From Aureivirga marina (GTDB taxonomy: Bacteria > Bacteroidota > Bacteroidia > Flavobacteriales > Flavobacteriaceae), in NCBI RefSeq assembly GCF_015767265.1, contig NZ_JADPIB010000008.1, positions 62,001 through 126,000 on the forward strand: a DNA stretch of 64,000 nt, written 5' to 3'. The position numbers and the translations under genes were made by a program. The notes below the pieces were generated by a model. The model did no database searches and was not told the DNA's origin. It saw only the letters and a program-made list of their open reading frames with translations. This document shows, one piece after another, positions 1-8,993 of the stretch. The number at the start of each line of letters is the position of its first letter. Positions within the stretch are counted from its first letter, which is position 1.

Positions 1-1
1 T

Positions 2-529
2 AATTATATCCAAGGAGCTGGTGGTTCTTTAACTACAATTTCTCTTTTTGGTGATGATAATGATGGAAATAATATTCCTGATGAATTAGAAGAATTAAGA
101 AATAATGACTGGTTAGTAAATGAAGCTAACTTAGTTTTTTATGTAAATCAAGATCTTTCTTCAGATTTTACCCCTGATAGATTAATCTTATATAACTATG
201 AAACAAATAGACAATTACCAGATGTGTTTGGATTAAATGGATTTGGAAGTATTGGTGGTTTTGTAGAAAAAGATGACAGTAATAAAGCCTTTAAATATAA
301 ATTTAGAATAACTGACTATGTATCGCAATTATTAGATCCTACTTCAGATACGGAACTTAATAAATTAGCAATCAAAGTTTTTAACTCTACTGATGCCCCT
401 GTTAACAATCAAGACTTTTTTGTAAGGGAATACGGTTGGAACCCTAAACGCGTAGTTCTTTACGGAAGTGAATCTTCTTTAGAAGATAAAAAAGTTAAAT
501 TAGAAATTATTTACTCGGAATTAAACTAA
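2..529 (+). CDS. DUF4270 family protein, C-terminal part (5' end outside window)
   Basis: The reading frame is open from base 2 and stops seven bases before glmS, so only the last 175 residues are visible and the true start lies upstream. The visible part is rich in Asn, Asp and Tyr with alternating hydrophobic residues, as expected of a secreted beta-rich protein. DUF4270 proteins are Bacteroidota lipoproteins of unknown function that commonly sit just before glmS; that placement plus the sequence character is the basis of the call. A GTG at 224 could be taken as a start, but in-frame coding continues upstream of it. Co-transcription with glmS is likely given the 6-bp gap. Confidence 0.75.
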   Translation, partial: NYIQGAGGSLTTISLFGDDNDGNNIPDELEELRNNDWLVNEANLVFYVNQDLSSDFTPDRLILYNYETNRQLPDVFGLNGFGSIGGFVEKDDSNKAFKYKFRITDYVSQLLDPTSDTELNKLAIKVFNSTDAPVNNQDFFVREYGWNPKRVVLYGSESSLEDKKVKLEIIYSELN

Positions 530-535
530 AAAAAT

Positions 536-2392
536 ATGTGTGGAATCGCTGGATATATAGGACATAGACAGGCTTATCCTATCGTTGTAAATGGTCTAAA
601 AAGACTAGAATACAGAGGATATGATAGTGCAGGTATTGTTCTTTATAATAATGATAAATTAGAAGTTAGCAAAACAAAAGGAAAAGTATCAGATTTAGAA
701 AAAATTACAGATGAGACAAATAATCATATAGGAACTATTGGTTTTGGTCACACTAGATGGGCAACTCATGGTGTTCCTAATGATGTAAATTCTCACCCAC
801 ACCTTTCTCAGTCAGGAGAATTAGCTATTGTGCATAATGGAATTATCGAAAATTATGACACAATCAAAAAAGAATTAATCTCAAGAGGATACATATTCAA
901 AAGTGATACAGATACGGAAGTTTTAATTAACTTAATCGAAGAAGTTAAAAAACAAAACAATTGTAAACTTGGAAAAGCTGTTCAAATTGCTTTAAAACAA
1001 GTAATTGGTGCCTATGCAATTGCTGTTTTTGATGTTAAAAAACCAGATGAAATCATCGTTGCAAGATTAGGAAGCCCAATCGCAATTGGAATTGGTAAAG
1101 ACAATGAAGAATTCTTCTTTGCTTCTGATGCATCTCCTTTCATCGAATTTACAAAAGAAGCTATCTATCTTGAAGATCAAGAATTAGCTATTGTAAAAAT
1201 TGGAAGAGATATCAGAGTTCGTAAAGTAATGGACGATTCTATCGTTCCTGCTCCAGAAATTCAAGAACTTGAAATAAGCCTTGAACAAATAGAAAAAGGA
1301 GGTTATGATCATTTCATGTTAAAAGAAATTTATGAGCAACCTGATGCTATTGTTGATACTTACAGAGGTAGATTATTAGCCAATGAAGGAATCATTAAAA
1401 TGGCTGGTGTTGATGATCATATGGAAAGATTCTTAAATGCAAATAGAATCATCATCGTTGCTTGTGGAACTTCTTGGCATGCTGGACTTGTTGCAGAATA
1501 TATGTTTGAAGATTTTGCAAGAATTCCTGTAGAAGTAGAATATGCTTCTGAATTCAGATACAGAAACCCAGTTATCAACGAAAAAGACATTGTAATCGCA
1601 ATTTCTCAATCTGGGGAAACTGCGGATACTTTAGCTGCAATTAAACTTGCAAAATCTAAAGGTGCTTTTGTTTTTGGAGTTTGTAATGTTGTTGGTTCTT
1701 CTATCGCAAGAGAAACGGATGCAGGAGCTTATACACATGCAGGTCCAGAAATTGGAGTTGCTTCTACAAAAGCTTTTACAACGCAAATCACTGTATTAGC
1801 GCTTATCGCATTAAAACTTGGAAAAGCAAATGGAGCTTTATCTAATGCTAATTACCATTCTTACTTACAAGAAATGGAACTTATTCCTAATAAAGTACAA
1901 GAATTATTAGTAATCAATGATCAAATTGAACAAATTGCAGAAGAGTATAAAGATGCTCCAAATTGTTTATATCTTGGTCGTGGATTCAATTTCCCTGTTG
2001 CTTTAGAAGGAGCTTTAAAACTAAAAGAAATTTCTTACATCCATGCAGAAGGTTATCCTGCTGCTGAAATGAAACATGGTCCAATTGCTTTAATTGATGA
2101 GCAAATGCCAGTAATCGTTATTGCAACGAAAAAAGGACATTATGAAAAGGTTGTAAGTAATATTCAAGAGATCAAATCTAGAAAAGGAAAGATTATCGCA
2201 ATCGTTACTAAAGGTGATGAAACTGTAAAACTAATAGCCGACCACGTTATTGAGATTCCAGATTCTGAAGAAGCTTTTAGTCCTTTACTAACGACAATTC
2301 CAATGCAATTACTTTCTTATCATATTGCATTAATGAGAGGTTGTAATGTTGATCAACCACGAAACTTAGCAAAATCAGTTACTGTAGAATAA
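536..2392 (+). CDS. glmS: Glutamine--fructose-6-phosphate aminotransferase (isomerizing)
   Basis: GlmS makes glucosamine-6-phosphate from fructose-6-phosphate and glutamine, the first committed step to UDP-GlcNAc for peptidoglycan and lipid A. The protein (618 aa, normal length) starts MCGIAGYIG, giving the N-terminal nucleophile Cys2 of the class II glutaminase domain (about 2-220). Two SIS sugar-isomerase domains follow (about 290-430 and 460-600), with the phosphosugar motif SQSGETADT, and the C-terminus DQPRNLAKSVTVE is the canonical GlmS tail. It follows the DUF4270 gene closely and ends at a strong hairpin shared with convergent mutS. No glmS ribozyme is seen in the short upstream gap. 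Confidence 0.97.
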   Translation: MCGIAGYIGHRQAYPIVVNGLKRLEYRGYDSAGIVLYNNDKLEVSKTKGKVSDLEKITDETNNHIGTIGFGHTRWATHGVPNDVNSHPHLSQSGELAIVHNGIIENYDTIKKELISRGYIFKSDTDTEVLINLIEEVKKQNNCKLGKAVQIALKQVIGAYAIAVFDVKKPDEIIVARLGSPIAIGIGKDNEEFFFASDASPFIEFTKEAIYLEDQELAIVKIGRDIRVRKVMDDSIVPAPEIQELEISLEQIEKGGYDHFMLKEIYEQPDAIVDTYRGRLLANEGIIKMAGVDDHMERFLNANRIIIVACGTSWHAGLVAEYMFEDFARIPVEVEYASEFRYRNPVINEKDIVIAISQSGETADTLAAIKLAKSKGAFVFGVCNVVGSSIARETDAGAYTHAGPEIGVASTKAFTTQITVLALIALKLGKANGALSNANYHSYLQEMELIPNKVQELLVINDQIEQIAEEYKDAPNCLYLGRGFNFPVALEGALKLKEISYIHAEGYPAAEMKHGPIALIDEQMPVIVIATKKGHYEKVVSNIQEIKSRKGKIIAIVTKGDETVKLIADHVIEIPDSEEAFSPLLTTIPMQLLSYHIALMRGCNVDQPRNLAKSVTVE

Positions 2393-2400
2393 AACAAAAA

Positions 2401-2427
2401 AGAGGCTTTAAAAGCCTCTTTTTTTTA
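2401..2427. terminator. Bidirectional terminator between glmS and mutS
   Basis: The arms AGAGGCTTT and AAAGCCTCT form a tight hairpin, followed by a T run on the plus strand and preceded by an A run (T run on the minus strand). It can therefore end both convergent genes. Confidence 0.9.
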
Positions 2428-2443
2428 TCTCTATTTTTTAGTT

Positions 2444-5050
2444 CTATTTCTTCACCAACATTTTCTTGATTTCATTTAACTTCATCAAGGCTTCTACTGG
2501 TGTTAATGTATCAATATTTGTATGTAAAATTTCTTCTTTTATATTTTCTAAAAGTGGATCATCCAATTGAAAGAAACTCAATTGCATGTCTGACTCTTCT
2601 TTTGCTTGTTTAAGCGATTCTTTTACATCTTCACTACTATGACTATTTTCTAAATGTTTAAGCATCTTAGAAGCTCTATGAATTACAGATTGCGGCATTC
2701 CTGCTAATTTCGCTACATGAATTCCAAAACTATGTTCACTTCCTCCTTTTACTAATTTACGCAAGAAAATCACAGTATCTTTCAATTCTTTTACAGAAAC
2801 ATTGTAATTTTTGATTCGTTCAAACTCTTCTTGCATATCATTTAATTCATGATAATGCGTTGCAAAAAGTGTCTTTCCTTTTGTCGGATGTTCATGTAAA
2901 TATTCTGCAATTGCCCAAGCGATAGAAATTCCATCATACGTACTTGTTCCCCTTCCAATTTCATCTAAAAGAACCAAACTTCTATCGGAAATATTATTCA
3001 AAATACTCGCAGTTTCATTCATTTCTACCATGAAAGTTGATTCTCCCATCGAAATATTATCACTTGCACCAACACGAGTAAAAATCTTATCAATAATTCC
3101 AATTCTTGCATTTTCTGCTGGAACATAACTTCCCATTTGTGCTAGAAGAACAATCAATGCTGTTTGACGTAAAATAGCAGATTTACCACTCATATTTGGT
3201 CCAGTAATCATGATAATCTGTTGTTGTTCTCTATTTAAAACAACATCATTTGCAATATATTCTTCTCCAATTGGCAATTGCTTTTCAATCACAGGATGGC
3301 GACCATTTTTAATTTCTAAATCTGTCGAATCATCCATTAGTGGACGAACATAATTATTTTCTCTGGCAATCGAAGCAAATGAAGTCAAACAATCCAATTG
3401 TGCGATTAATTGCGCATTCAACTGAATTGGCTTGATATAATCCATCATAAAACTAATCAACTCTGCAAAAAGCTCTTGTTCTAATTGTCCGATTTTCTCT
3501 TCAGCTCCAAGAATTTTCGCTTCATATTCCTTTAATTCTTCCGTAATATATCGCTCTGCATTTACCAAAGTCTGCTTACGAATCCATTCTTCTGGAACTT
3601 TTGATTTATGCGTATTTCTAACTTCAATATAATATCCAAAGACATTATTAAAAGCAATTTTCAAAGAAGGAATTCCCGTTCTTTCAGATTCTCTCGCTAA
3701 AAGACCATCTAAATATTCTTTTCCTGAGTTGGAAATATTACGAAGTTCATCCAATTCTTTCGAAACTCCTTCTGCAATTGCATTTCCTTTTGCAATATTT
3801 ACTGGAGCATCTTCTCGAAGTGTTTTGGTAATTTTTTCTCTTAAAGTTGTACAATCTTGTAATTGCTCTCCAATCGCTCTTAAAGCTTCATTTGTACTTA
3901 ATAAAGCTGCTTCTTTAACAGGAATAATCGCATTTAAAGAATCTTTTAAAAGAACAACTTCTCTTGGACTAACTTTTCCTGTAGCAACTTTTGAAATCAA
4001 ACGCTCTATATCACTGATTTGCTTTATTTGATAAGAAGAAACTTGATGAAATTCCTCATTTTCTAAAATATATTTTACAACTTCATGTCGTTTCTTAATT
4101 CGATTAATATCTTTCAAAGGAAGTGCCAACCAACGTTTCAACAATCTTCCTCCCATTGGAGAAATTGTTCGATCAATCACATCTAAAAGTGTAACAGCAT
4201 CTACAGAACTTGAATTATATAATTCTAAATTTCGTACCGTAAATCTATCCATCCAAACATAATAGTCTTCTAAAATTCGCTGAATCGAAACAATATGTTG
4301 TAATTGATTATGCTGCGTTTCTCCCAAATAATACATAATCGCTCCAGAAGCAATTTGCCCTTCTTCCAAATCTTCAATTCCAAATCCTTTTAAAGATTTT
4401 ACCTTAAAATGATTGTGTAAAGTTTCCAAAGCATAATCAATTTGGAAAATCCAATCTTCTAAATAAAAAGAATAAAAATTATCTCCAAAAGTGTCAATAA
4501 ACTTCGATTTATGCTGTTTTTGAACTAAAACTTCATTTGGTTTAAAGTTTTGAAGCAATTTATCAATGTATTCTTCATTTCCTTGTGCAACCAAAAATTC
4601 TCCTGTTGAAACATCTAAAAAAGAAATTCCCAATTGTTTTTTCCCAAAATGAATTGCAGCTAAAAAATTATTCGATTTCGAATGTAAAACTTCATCATTC
4701 AAGGAAACTCCAGGTGTTACTAGTTCTGTAACTCCTCTTTTCACAATTTTCTTGGTCATTTTCGGATCTTCCAACTGATCACAAATCGCCACACGCATTC
4801 CTGCTTTTACTAATTTTGGTAAATACGTATTCAAAGAATGATGTGGAAATCCAGCTAACGCAGTTTCACTATCACTTCCAGCTCCACGTTTTGTCAACGT
4901 AATTCCAAGAACTTGCGCCGCTTTTTTTGCGTCTTCTCCAAAAGTTTCATAAAAATCACCTACTCTAAAAAGTAACATAGCATCCGGATATTTCGCCTTG
5001 ATACTATTGTATTGTTTCATCAACGGAGTTTCTTTCTTTGCTTTAGCCAA
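2444..5050 (-). CDS. mutS: DNA mismatch repair ATPase MutS
   Basis: MutS binds mismatches and small loops and starts repair with MutL. The mismatch-binding motif [11 protein letters not shown] lies near the N-terminus, the Walker A P-loop [13 protein letters not shown] around residue 615, and the Walker B/signature [14 protein letters not shown] follows. I chose the TTG at 5050, giving 868 aa that begin (M)[15 protein letters not shown], which matches the usual flavobacterial MutS N-terminus. The frame stays open to an ATG at 5101 (885 aa), but a TAATTTCG -7-like box (5080-5087) lies inside that extension, which has no family counterpart. Start choice is inference; identity is firm. Confidence 0.95.
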   Translation of the reverse strand: MAKAKKETPLMKQYNSIKAKYPDAMLLFRVGDFYETFGEDAKKAAQVLGITLTKRGAGSDSETALAGFPHHSLNTYLPKLVKAGMRVAICDQLEDPKMTKKIVKRGVTELVTPGVSLNDEVLHSKSNNFLAAIHFGKKQLGISFLDVSTGEFLVAQGNEEYIDKLLQNFKPNEVLVQKQHKSKFIDTFGDNFYSFYLEDWIFQIDYALETLHNHFKVKSLKGFGIEDLEEGQIASGAIMYYLGETQHNQLQHIVSIQRILEDYYVWMDRFTVRNLELYNSSSVDAVTLLDVIDRTISPMGGRLLKRWLALPLKDINRIKKRHEVVKYILENEEFHQVSSYQIKQISDIERLISKVATGKVSPREVVLLKDSLNAIIPVKEAALLSTNEALRAIGEQLQDCTTLREKITKTLREDAPVNIAKGNAIAEGVSKELDELRNISNSGKEYLDGLLARESERTGIPSLKIAFNNVFGYYIEVRNTHKSKVPEEWIRKQTLVNAERYITEELKEYEAKILGAEEKIGQLEQELFAELISFMMDYIKPIQLNAQLIAQLDCLTSFASIARENNYVRPLMDDSTDLEIKNGRHPVIEKQLPIGEEYIANDVVLNREQQQIIMITGPNMSGKSAILRQTALIVLLAQMGSYVPAENARIGIIDKIFTRVGASDNISMGESTFMVEMNETASILNNISDRSLVLLDEIGRGTSTYDGISIAWAIAEYLHEHPTKGKTLFATHYHELNDMQEEFERIKNYNVSVKELKDTVIFLRKLVKGGSEHSFGIHVAKLAGMPQSVIHRASKMLKHLENSHSSEDVKESLKQAKEESDMQLSFFQLDDPLLENIKEEILHTNIDTLTPVEALMKLNEIKKMLVKK

Positions 5051-5079
5051 TTGTTTGAAGTTTTTTAATTTTTGAATTG

Positions 5080-5087
5080 CGAAATTA
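5080..5087 (-). promoter_or_regulatory. mutS: Possible -7 box of the mutS promoter
   Basis: On the minus strand the sequence is TAATTTCG, one mismatch from TAnnTTTG, about 30 bases before the TTG start at 5050. No clear -33 TTG is visible, so support is moderate. Confidence 0.4.
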
Positions 5088-5142
5088 CTAAAATCTAACA
5101 CAGAAATTTAACACTAAAGATAAAAATTCTAGAATATTAAAT

Positions 5143-5299
5143 TTGGAGCTTTCCCTTCGGGTCGGGCTTTTCGTTTCAAGTTTTGAAGTTTTAAAAAAGA
5201 ATTCTAAAAGTCAAAAAAGCTTCTTCAGAGTCGCTTCTTTTCCTTAAGAAATTCTAATTTTAAAATTCTTCAAAAGCTTTTCACTTCAATCCCTAAGCC
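5143..5299 (-). repeat. Structured intergenic repeat, copy A (possible flavobacterial RNA element)
   Basis: Read on the minus strand, this copy opens with GGCTTAGGGATTGAAGTG and closes with AAAAGCCCGACCCGAAGGG followed by AAAGCTCC. It shares both ends with copies at 19289-19402 and 47583-47699. The 5' GGCTT can pair with the 3' AAGCT to close the element, and CCCGAAGGG forms a small hairpin just inside. The middle is AT-rich and diverged. It occupies most of the gap between gpsA and mutS, in the same direction as both. It resembles the abundant flavobacterial intergenic repeats and might be the Flavo-1 RNA motif, which I cannot verify here. Confidence 0.55.
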
Positions 5300-5311
5300 A
5301 TCGAAAATAAA

Positions 5312-5338
5312 AAAGATTGCCATTTTCAGACAATCTTT
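5312..5338 (-). terminator. Terminator after gpsA
   Basis: AAAGATTG and CAATCTTT form an 8-bp stem with an 11-base loop. On the minus strand the hairpin is followed by a T-rich run, right after the gpsA stop. Confidence 0.75.
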
Positions 5339-5365
5339 CGCATATTTTCAAAAAGTATTTTAATT

Positions 5366-6361
5366 CTAATCTAATAAATCCGTCAACTTTTTAAATTGCT
5401 TTTTCGGATCTTTTCCTTCATAAATAATATTGTAAACACAATTGATAATTGGTGCTTTCGCTTTCAATTCTTTATTGATTTTATAAGCAGATTTTACAGC
5501 ATAATATCCTTCAGCAATCATACTCATTTCCAACATTGCAGACTTAACAGTATATCCTTTACCAATCATATTTCCGAAAGTTCTATTTCTACTAAAAACA
5601 GAATATCCTGTCACTAATAAATCTCCTAAATAAGCAGAATTATTAATATTTCGTTTCATTTTATGAATTTTTCGAATATAGCGTTTCATCTCACGAATCG
5701 AATTCGACATTAAAACAGCTTGAAAATTATCTCCATAACCTAAACCATGAGCAATTCCGGCAGCAATTGCATAAATATTTTTCAACATCGCTGCATATTC
5801 TGTTCCAATAATATCATCTGAAATTTTAACTTTGATATAATCTCCTTCAATAAATTTACTTAATTCAATAGCTTTTTCTTCATCCTGACAAGCGATTGTC
5901 AAATAAGATAAACGTTCCATCGCAACTTCTTCCGCATGACAAGGACCAGTGATTACACCGATATTTTCAAATGGAATATTATGCATTTTATGAAAATGTT
6001 CTCCAACAATTAAACCTGTTTCAGGAACAATTCCTTTAATTGCTGAGAAAATTATTTTATCGTCTAATGGAACCGTAATTTTTTCTAATTCTGTTTTTAA
6101 AAAAGCAGAAGGAATCGCAAAAATCAGAATTTCTGCATATTCTACTAATTCATTAATGTCAGAACTTAAATATAATTGCTTGGTGTCAAATTCAGCTGAG
6201 CTCAAATAATTTGGGTTATGCTCGTTTTTTTCAATGTAATCAATTGCATTTTGATTTCGCATATACCAACCTACTGTTTCAAGGTTTTCACACAACATTT
6301 TCACGATAGCCGTAGCCCAACTTCCTCCGCCAAAAACGGCAATTCTCGGTATAAAATCCAT
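5366..6361 (-). CDS. gpsA: NAD(P)H-dependent glycerol-3-phosphate dehydrogenase
   Basis: GpsA reduces dihydroxyacetone phosphate to sn-glycerol-3-phosphate, the backbone precursor of phospholipids. The Rossmann motif VFGGGSWATAIV is at the N-terminus, and the catalytic-region motif GTEYAAMLKNIYAIAAGI lies near residue 200. The ATG at 6361 gives 331 aa, the usual family length. An upstream in-frame start at 6403 would add 14 residues not found in the family and would place an exact -7 box (6384-6391) inside the coding sequence, so I reject it. Stand-alone gene with its own terminator. Confidence 0.93.
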   Translation of the reverse strand: MDFIPRIAVFGGGSWATAIVKMLCENLETVGWYMRNQNAIDYIEKNEHNPNYLSSAEFDTKQLYLSSDINELVEYAEILIFAIPSAFLKTELEKITVPLDDKIIFSAIKGIVPETGLIVGEHFHKMHNIPFENIGVITGPCHAEEVAMERLSYLTIACQDEEKAIELSKFIEGDYIKVKISDDIIGTEYAAMLKNIYAIAAGIAHGLGYGDNFQAVLMSNSIREMKRYIRKIHKMKRNINNSAYLGDLLVTGYSVFSRNRTFGNMIGKGYTVKSAMLEMSMIAEGYYAVKSAYKINKELKAKAPIINCVYNIIYEGKDPKKQFKKLTDLLD

Positions 6362-6383
6362 GTAAATAATTATTTTATATATG

Positions 6384-6391
6384 CAAAAATA
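6384..6391 (-). promoter_or_regulatory. gpsA: -7 box of gpsA promoter
   Basis: Exact TAnnTTTG match (TATTTTTG on the minus strand), 22 bases before the chosen ATG. It supports the shorter start. Confidence 0.65.
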
Positions 6392-6465
6392 ACGCTTTTT
6401 CACGGAGACTTAAAAATTTAATATGCTAGAATCCTTTTATTTTATTCAGAAAAAGCACATTTGTT

Positions 6466-6473
6466 TATCTTTG
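6466..6473 (+). promoter_or_regulatory. -7 box of flippase-dut promoter
   Basis: Exact TAnnTTTG match (TATCTTTG), 20 bases before the TTG start of the flippase gene. No clear -33 element. Confidence 0.6.
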
Positions 6474-6493
6474 TTTTTACTTAAACAAATAAA

Positions 6494-7948
6494 TTGAGCA
6501 CACTTAAACGATTTTTGAAAAACACTGTAATTTATGGAATTGCAGCAGTATTACCGAAAGCTATCAATGTGGCTTTGGTAAAATTACATACTTCGAATTT
6601 ATCAAACGAACAATTTAGTAATAATACACATTTTTATGTGTGGATTGCTTATTTAAATGTTCTATTAGCATACGGAATGGAAACAACTTTCTTCCGCTAT
6701 TTCAATAAAGAAAAGGAAAAAAGAAAAGTAGTTTCGACTTCTTTTTTAAGTATTTTTTCAACTTCGATTATTGCGCTTTTAGCTTTACTCTTATTCAAAA
6801 CAGAAATTGCTAATTTTATAGGTTTCTCAAAACCAATTTATTTCGAACTTTTAGTTTGGATAAGTATTTTAGATGCATTGGTTGTAATTCCTTTCGCATA
6901 CTTACGTGTGACAAATCGTCCTATTCGTTATACTCTTATTCGAATTTTAAACATTACTGTTTTTGCTTTTTTTAATCTTTTATTCTTATGGTATATTCCA
7001 TTGGCATTGAAAAAAGGCTATTTTTTACCTGAATTTGTTTCTTCAAATTTTAATTTTCATTTTAAAGAAGGATATATTTTTATTGCAAATTTAATTGCAA
7101 GTGTTGTTACTTTTTTCGTGCTTTTACCTGTAATTTTTAAGTTTAAAATCACTTTTGACAAAAGAATAATTAAAGATATGCTTGGTTATAGTTGGCCAAT
7201 TTTGATTGCAGGTTTAGCTTATATCACCAATGAAAATTTAGACAAATTAGTTATTAAAGATGTAATGGGCGATTATGAAATGGGAGCTTATGCTGCTGCT
7301 TATAAAATTGGAGTAATTATGTCTTTGTTTATTTATGCTTTTAAATTAGGAGCAGAACCGTTTTTCTTTAATTATGCTTCTAAAGACAATGCAAAAGAAG
7401 CCTATGCAATTATTATGAAATGGTTTACAATTGCAGGAAGTTTGTTAATGCTTTTTGTGATGCTTTATATCGATATAATCGCACCACTTTTATTGGGAAG
7501 TTCCTCTTTCTTTGAATTACTTCATATTGTTCCAATAATTCTTGTTGCTCTGTTATTATTTGGAATTTATAACAATTTATCTATTTGGTATAAATTAACA
7601 GATAAAACAAAATACGGAATGTATTTTTCTGTTTTTGGAGCGTTAATAACTGTTGCTTTTTTATATTTATTAGTTCCAAAAATTGGTTCTATTGGTGCAG
7701 CTTGGGCAACTTTAGCAGCATATGGAAGTATGACAGTAATTTCTTATATATTTAGTAGAAAACATTATTTAATTCCATATAATATAAAAGACATTTTCTT
7801 TTATTTAATCTTTTCTGTAATCTTATTTTTAATCTATGATTATTACATTTCAGATAATTTATGGATTGCAACAGCTTTTTTCTTATTCTATCTAATCGTA
7901 TTATTTTTAAAAGAGAAAAAAGAATTACAAAAAATCTTAAAACGTTAA
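6494..7948 (+). CDS. Polysaccharide biosynthesis protein, MOP-superfamily flippase (Wzx-like)
   Basis: The 484-aa protein is almost entirely hydrophobic, with about 12-14 predicted membrane spans and short basic loops, as in lipid-linked oligosaccharide flippases of the MOP superfamily. The N-terminus (FLKNTVIYGIAAVLPKAIN) is typical of the Bacteroidota polysaccharide_synt family. The start is TTG; no ATG lies nearby and the resulting N-terminus fits the family. It sits 3 bp before dut, an arrangement common in Bacteroidota, so the pair is probably co-transcribed. The substrate (O-antigen, exopolysaccharide or lipid II) cannot be told from sequence. Confidence 0.85.
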   Translation: MSTLKRFLKNTVIYGIAAVLPKAINVALVKLHTSNLSNEQFSNNTHFYVWIAYLNVLLAYGMETTFFRYFNKEKEKRKVVSTSFLSIFSTSIIALLALLLFKTEIANFIGFSKPIYFELLVWISILDALVVIPFAYLRVTNRPIRYTLIRILNITVFAFFNLLFLWYIPLALKKGYFLPEFVSSNFNFHFKEGYIFIANLIASVVTFFVLLPVIFKFKITFDKRIIKDMLGYSWPILIAGLAYITNENLDKLVIKDVMGDYEMGAYAAAYKIGVIMSLFIYAFKLGAEPFFFNYASKDNAKEAYAIIMKWFTIAGSLLMLFVMLYIDIIAPLLLGSSSFFELLHIVPIILVALLLFGIYNNLSIWYKLTDKTKYGMYFSVFGALITVAFLYLLVPKIGSIGAAWATLAAYGSMTVISYIFSRKHYLIPYNIKDIFFYLIFSVILFLIYDYYISDNLWIATAFFLFYLIVLFLKEKKELQKILKR

Positions 7949-7951
7949 AAA

Positions 7952-8383
7952 ATGCAAGTAGAAATAATAAATAAATCAAAACACGAAACGCCAAGCTACG
8001 AAACAGCAAATTCTGCTGGAATGGATTTAAGAGCAAACATTGAAGAACCAATTACTTTAAAACCTTTAGAAAGAACTATTGTAAAAACTGGACTTTTTAT
8101 CGCTTTAGAAGAAGGTACAGAAGCACAAGTTCGCCCTAGAAGTGGATTGGCAGCAAAACACGGAATTACTGTTTTAAACGCTCCTGGAACAATTGATGCA
8201 GATTATAGAGGAGAAGTTGGTGTTATTTTGGTTAATCTTTCTAATGAAGAATTTACAATCAATGATGGAGATCGAATTGCACAAATGGTTATTGCTAAAT
8301 ACGAACACATTCAATGGAAAGAAGTTTCTGAATTAAGTACTACGGAAAGAGGAAGTGGAGGATTTGGAAGTACAGGAATCTAA
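7952..8383 (+). CDS. dut: dUTP diphosphatase (dUTPase)
   Basis: Hydrolyses dUTP to dUMP and pyrophosphate, keeping uracil out of DNA and supplying dUMP for thymidylate. All five trimeric-dUTPase motifs are present in order: [36 protein letters not shown] and the C-terminal [10 protein letters not shown] arm. Length 143 aa is normal. Three bases separate it from the upstream flippase gene. Confidence 0.97.
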   Translation: MQVEIINKSKHETPSYETANSAGMDLRANIEEPITLKPLERTIVKTGLFIALEEGTEAQVRPRSGLAAKHGITVLNAPGTIDADYRGEVGVILVNLSNEEFTINDGDRIAQMVIAKYEHIQWKEVSELSTTERGSGGFGSTGI

Positions 8384-8449
8384 ATGTTAAAATTCATTTA
8401 AATTACTGATTTTAAGAATTTTAAATATTTAATTCATAATTTTATTAAT

Positions 8450-8457
8450 TATATTTG
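8450..8457 (+). promoter_or_regulatory. -7 box of lipocalin-like lipoprotein promoter
   Basis: Exact TAnnTTTG match (TATATTTG). It overlaps a TTG at 8455 that could otherwise be called as a start, so it argues for the ATG at 8488. Confidence 0.65.
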
Positions 8458-8487
8458 AGTATAGTTAATTATTTAAATGATTTTATT

Positions 8488-8934
8488 ATGAAGAAAATAC
8501 TTTTGTTTTTTGTGGTTGCGACAATGGCATTAGTTTCGTGTAGCGATGACGATGATAATAATTATGTAGATCCAATTATCGGTAATTGGAAATTAGAAAA
8601 AATTATTCAAGTAACTCCTGACGGAACTGAGGTTGAAGTTGGAGATGATTGTGTAATTCAATCTACTATTAACTTCCAAGCAAATGGTGATTTATCATCA
8701 AATTGGTATGACCAAGAAGAAGGTGGTCCTTGTGAAGAAACGATGTATACTGGTGACTGGTCTAAGAGAAATGACGGAGGTTACAATATTGCAGCGCAAT
8801 CTACTCCAGGAGGAGCTTTTGAACTTGACATTATTTATCCTGAATTTAGAGATAATTACGCTAAAATGAGAGTACCTTTCACTCCAGAAGAAGTATCTGT
8901 AAATCAACATTATTTAGTATTTGTTAGACAATAA
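8488..8934 (+). CDS. Lipocalin-like lipoprotein
   Basis: A 148-aa protein with a lipoprotein signal peptide ending in lipobox LVSC, then SDDDD, the acidic stretch that in Bacteroidota marks lipoproteins for surface export. The mature part begins PIIGNWKLEKI, the conserved opening of lipocalin-like domains, with beta-strand-like alternation after it. I use the ATG at 8488 because a promoter box overlaps the more upstream TTG. It is monocistronic between its promoter and a strong terminator. Ligand and role are unknown. Confidence 0.75.
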   Translation: MKKILLFFVVATMALVSCSDDDDNNYVDPIIGNWKLEKIIQVTPDGTEVEVGDDCVIQSTINFQANGDLSSNWYDQEEGGPCEETMYTGDWSKRNDGGYNIAAQSTPGGAFELDIIYPEFRDNYAKMRVPFTPEEVSVNQHYLVFVRQ

Positions 8935-8954
8935 ATAATTGTTGAAACAACATA

Positions 8955-8990
8955 AAAAAACCACTTAATTAGTTTTAAGTGGTTTTTTTA
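8955..8990. terminator. Bidirectional terminator between lipocalin gene and TonB receptor gene
   Basis: AAAACCACTTA pairs with TAAGTGGTTTT across a short loop, with A and T runs on the outer sides, serving both convergent genes. Confidence 0.9.
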
Positions 8991-8993
8991 TGT

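Noticed and set aside
536-560. glmS ribozyme upstream of glmS
   Set aside because: Only 6 bases separate the two genes and no ribozyme core is seen; glmS ribozymes belong mainly to Firmicutes.
6362-6403. Longer gpsA start at 6403
   Set aside because: It would add 14 residues absent in the family and put an exact -7 box inside the coding region.
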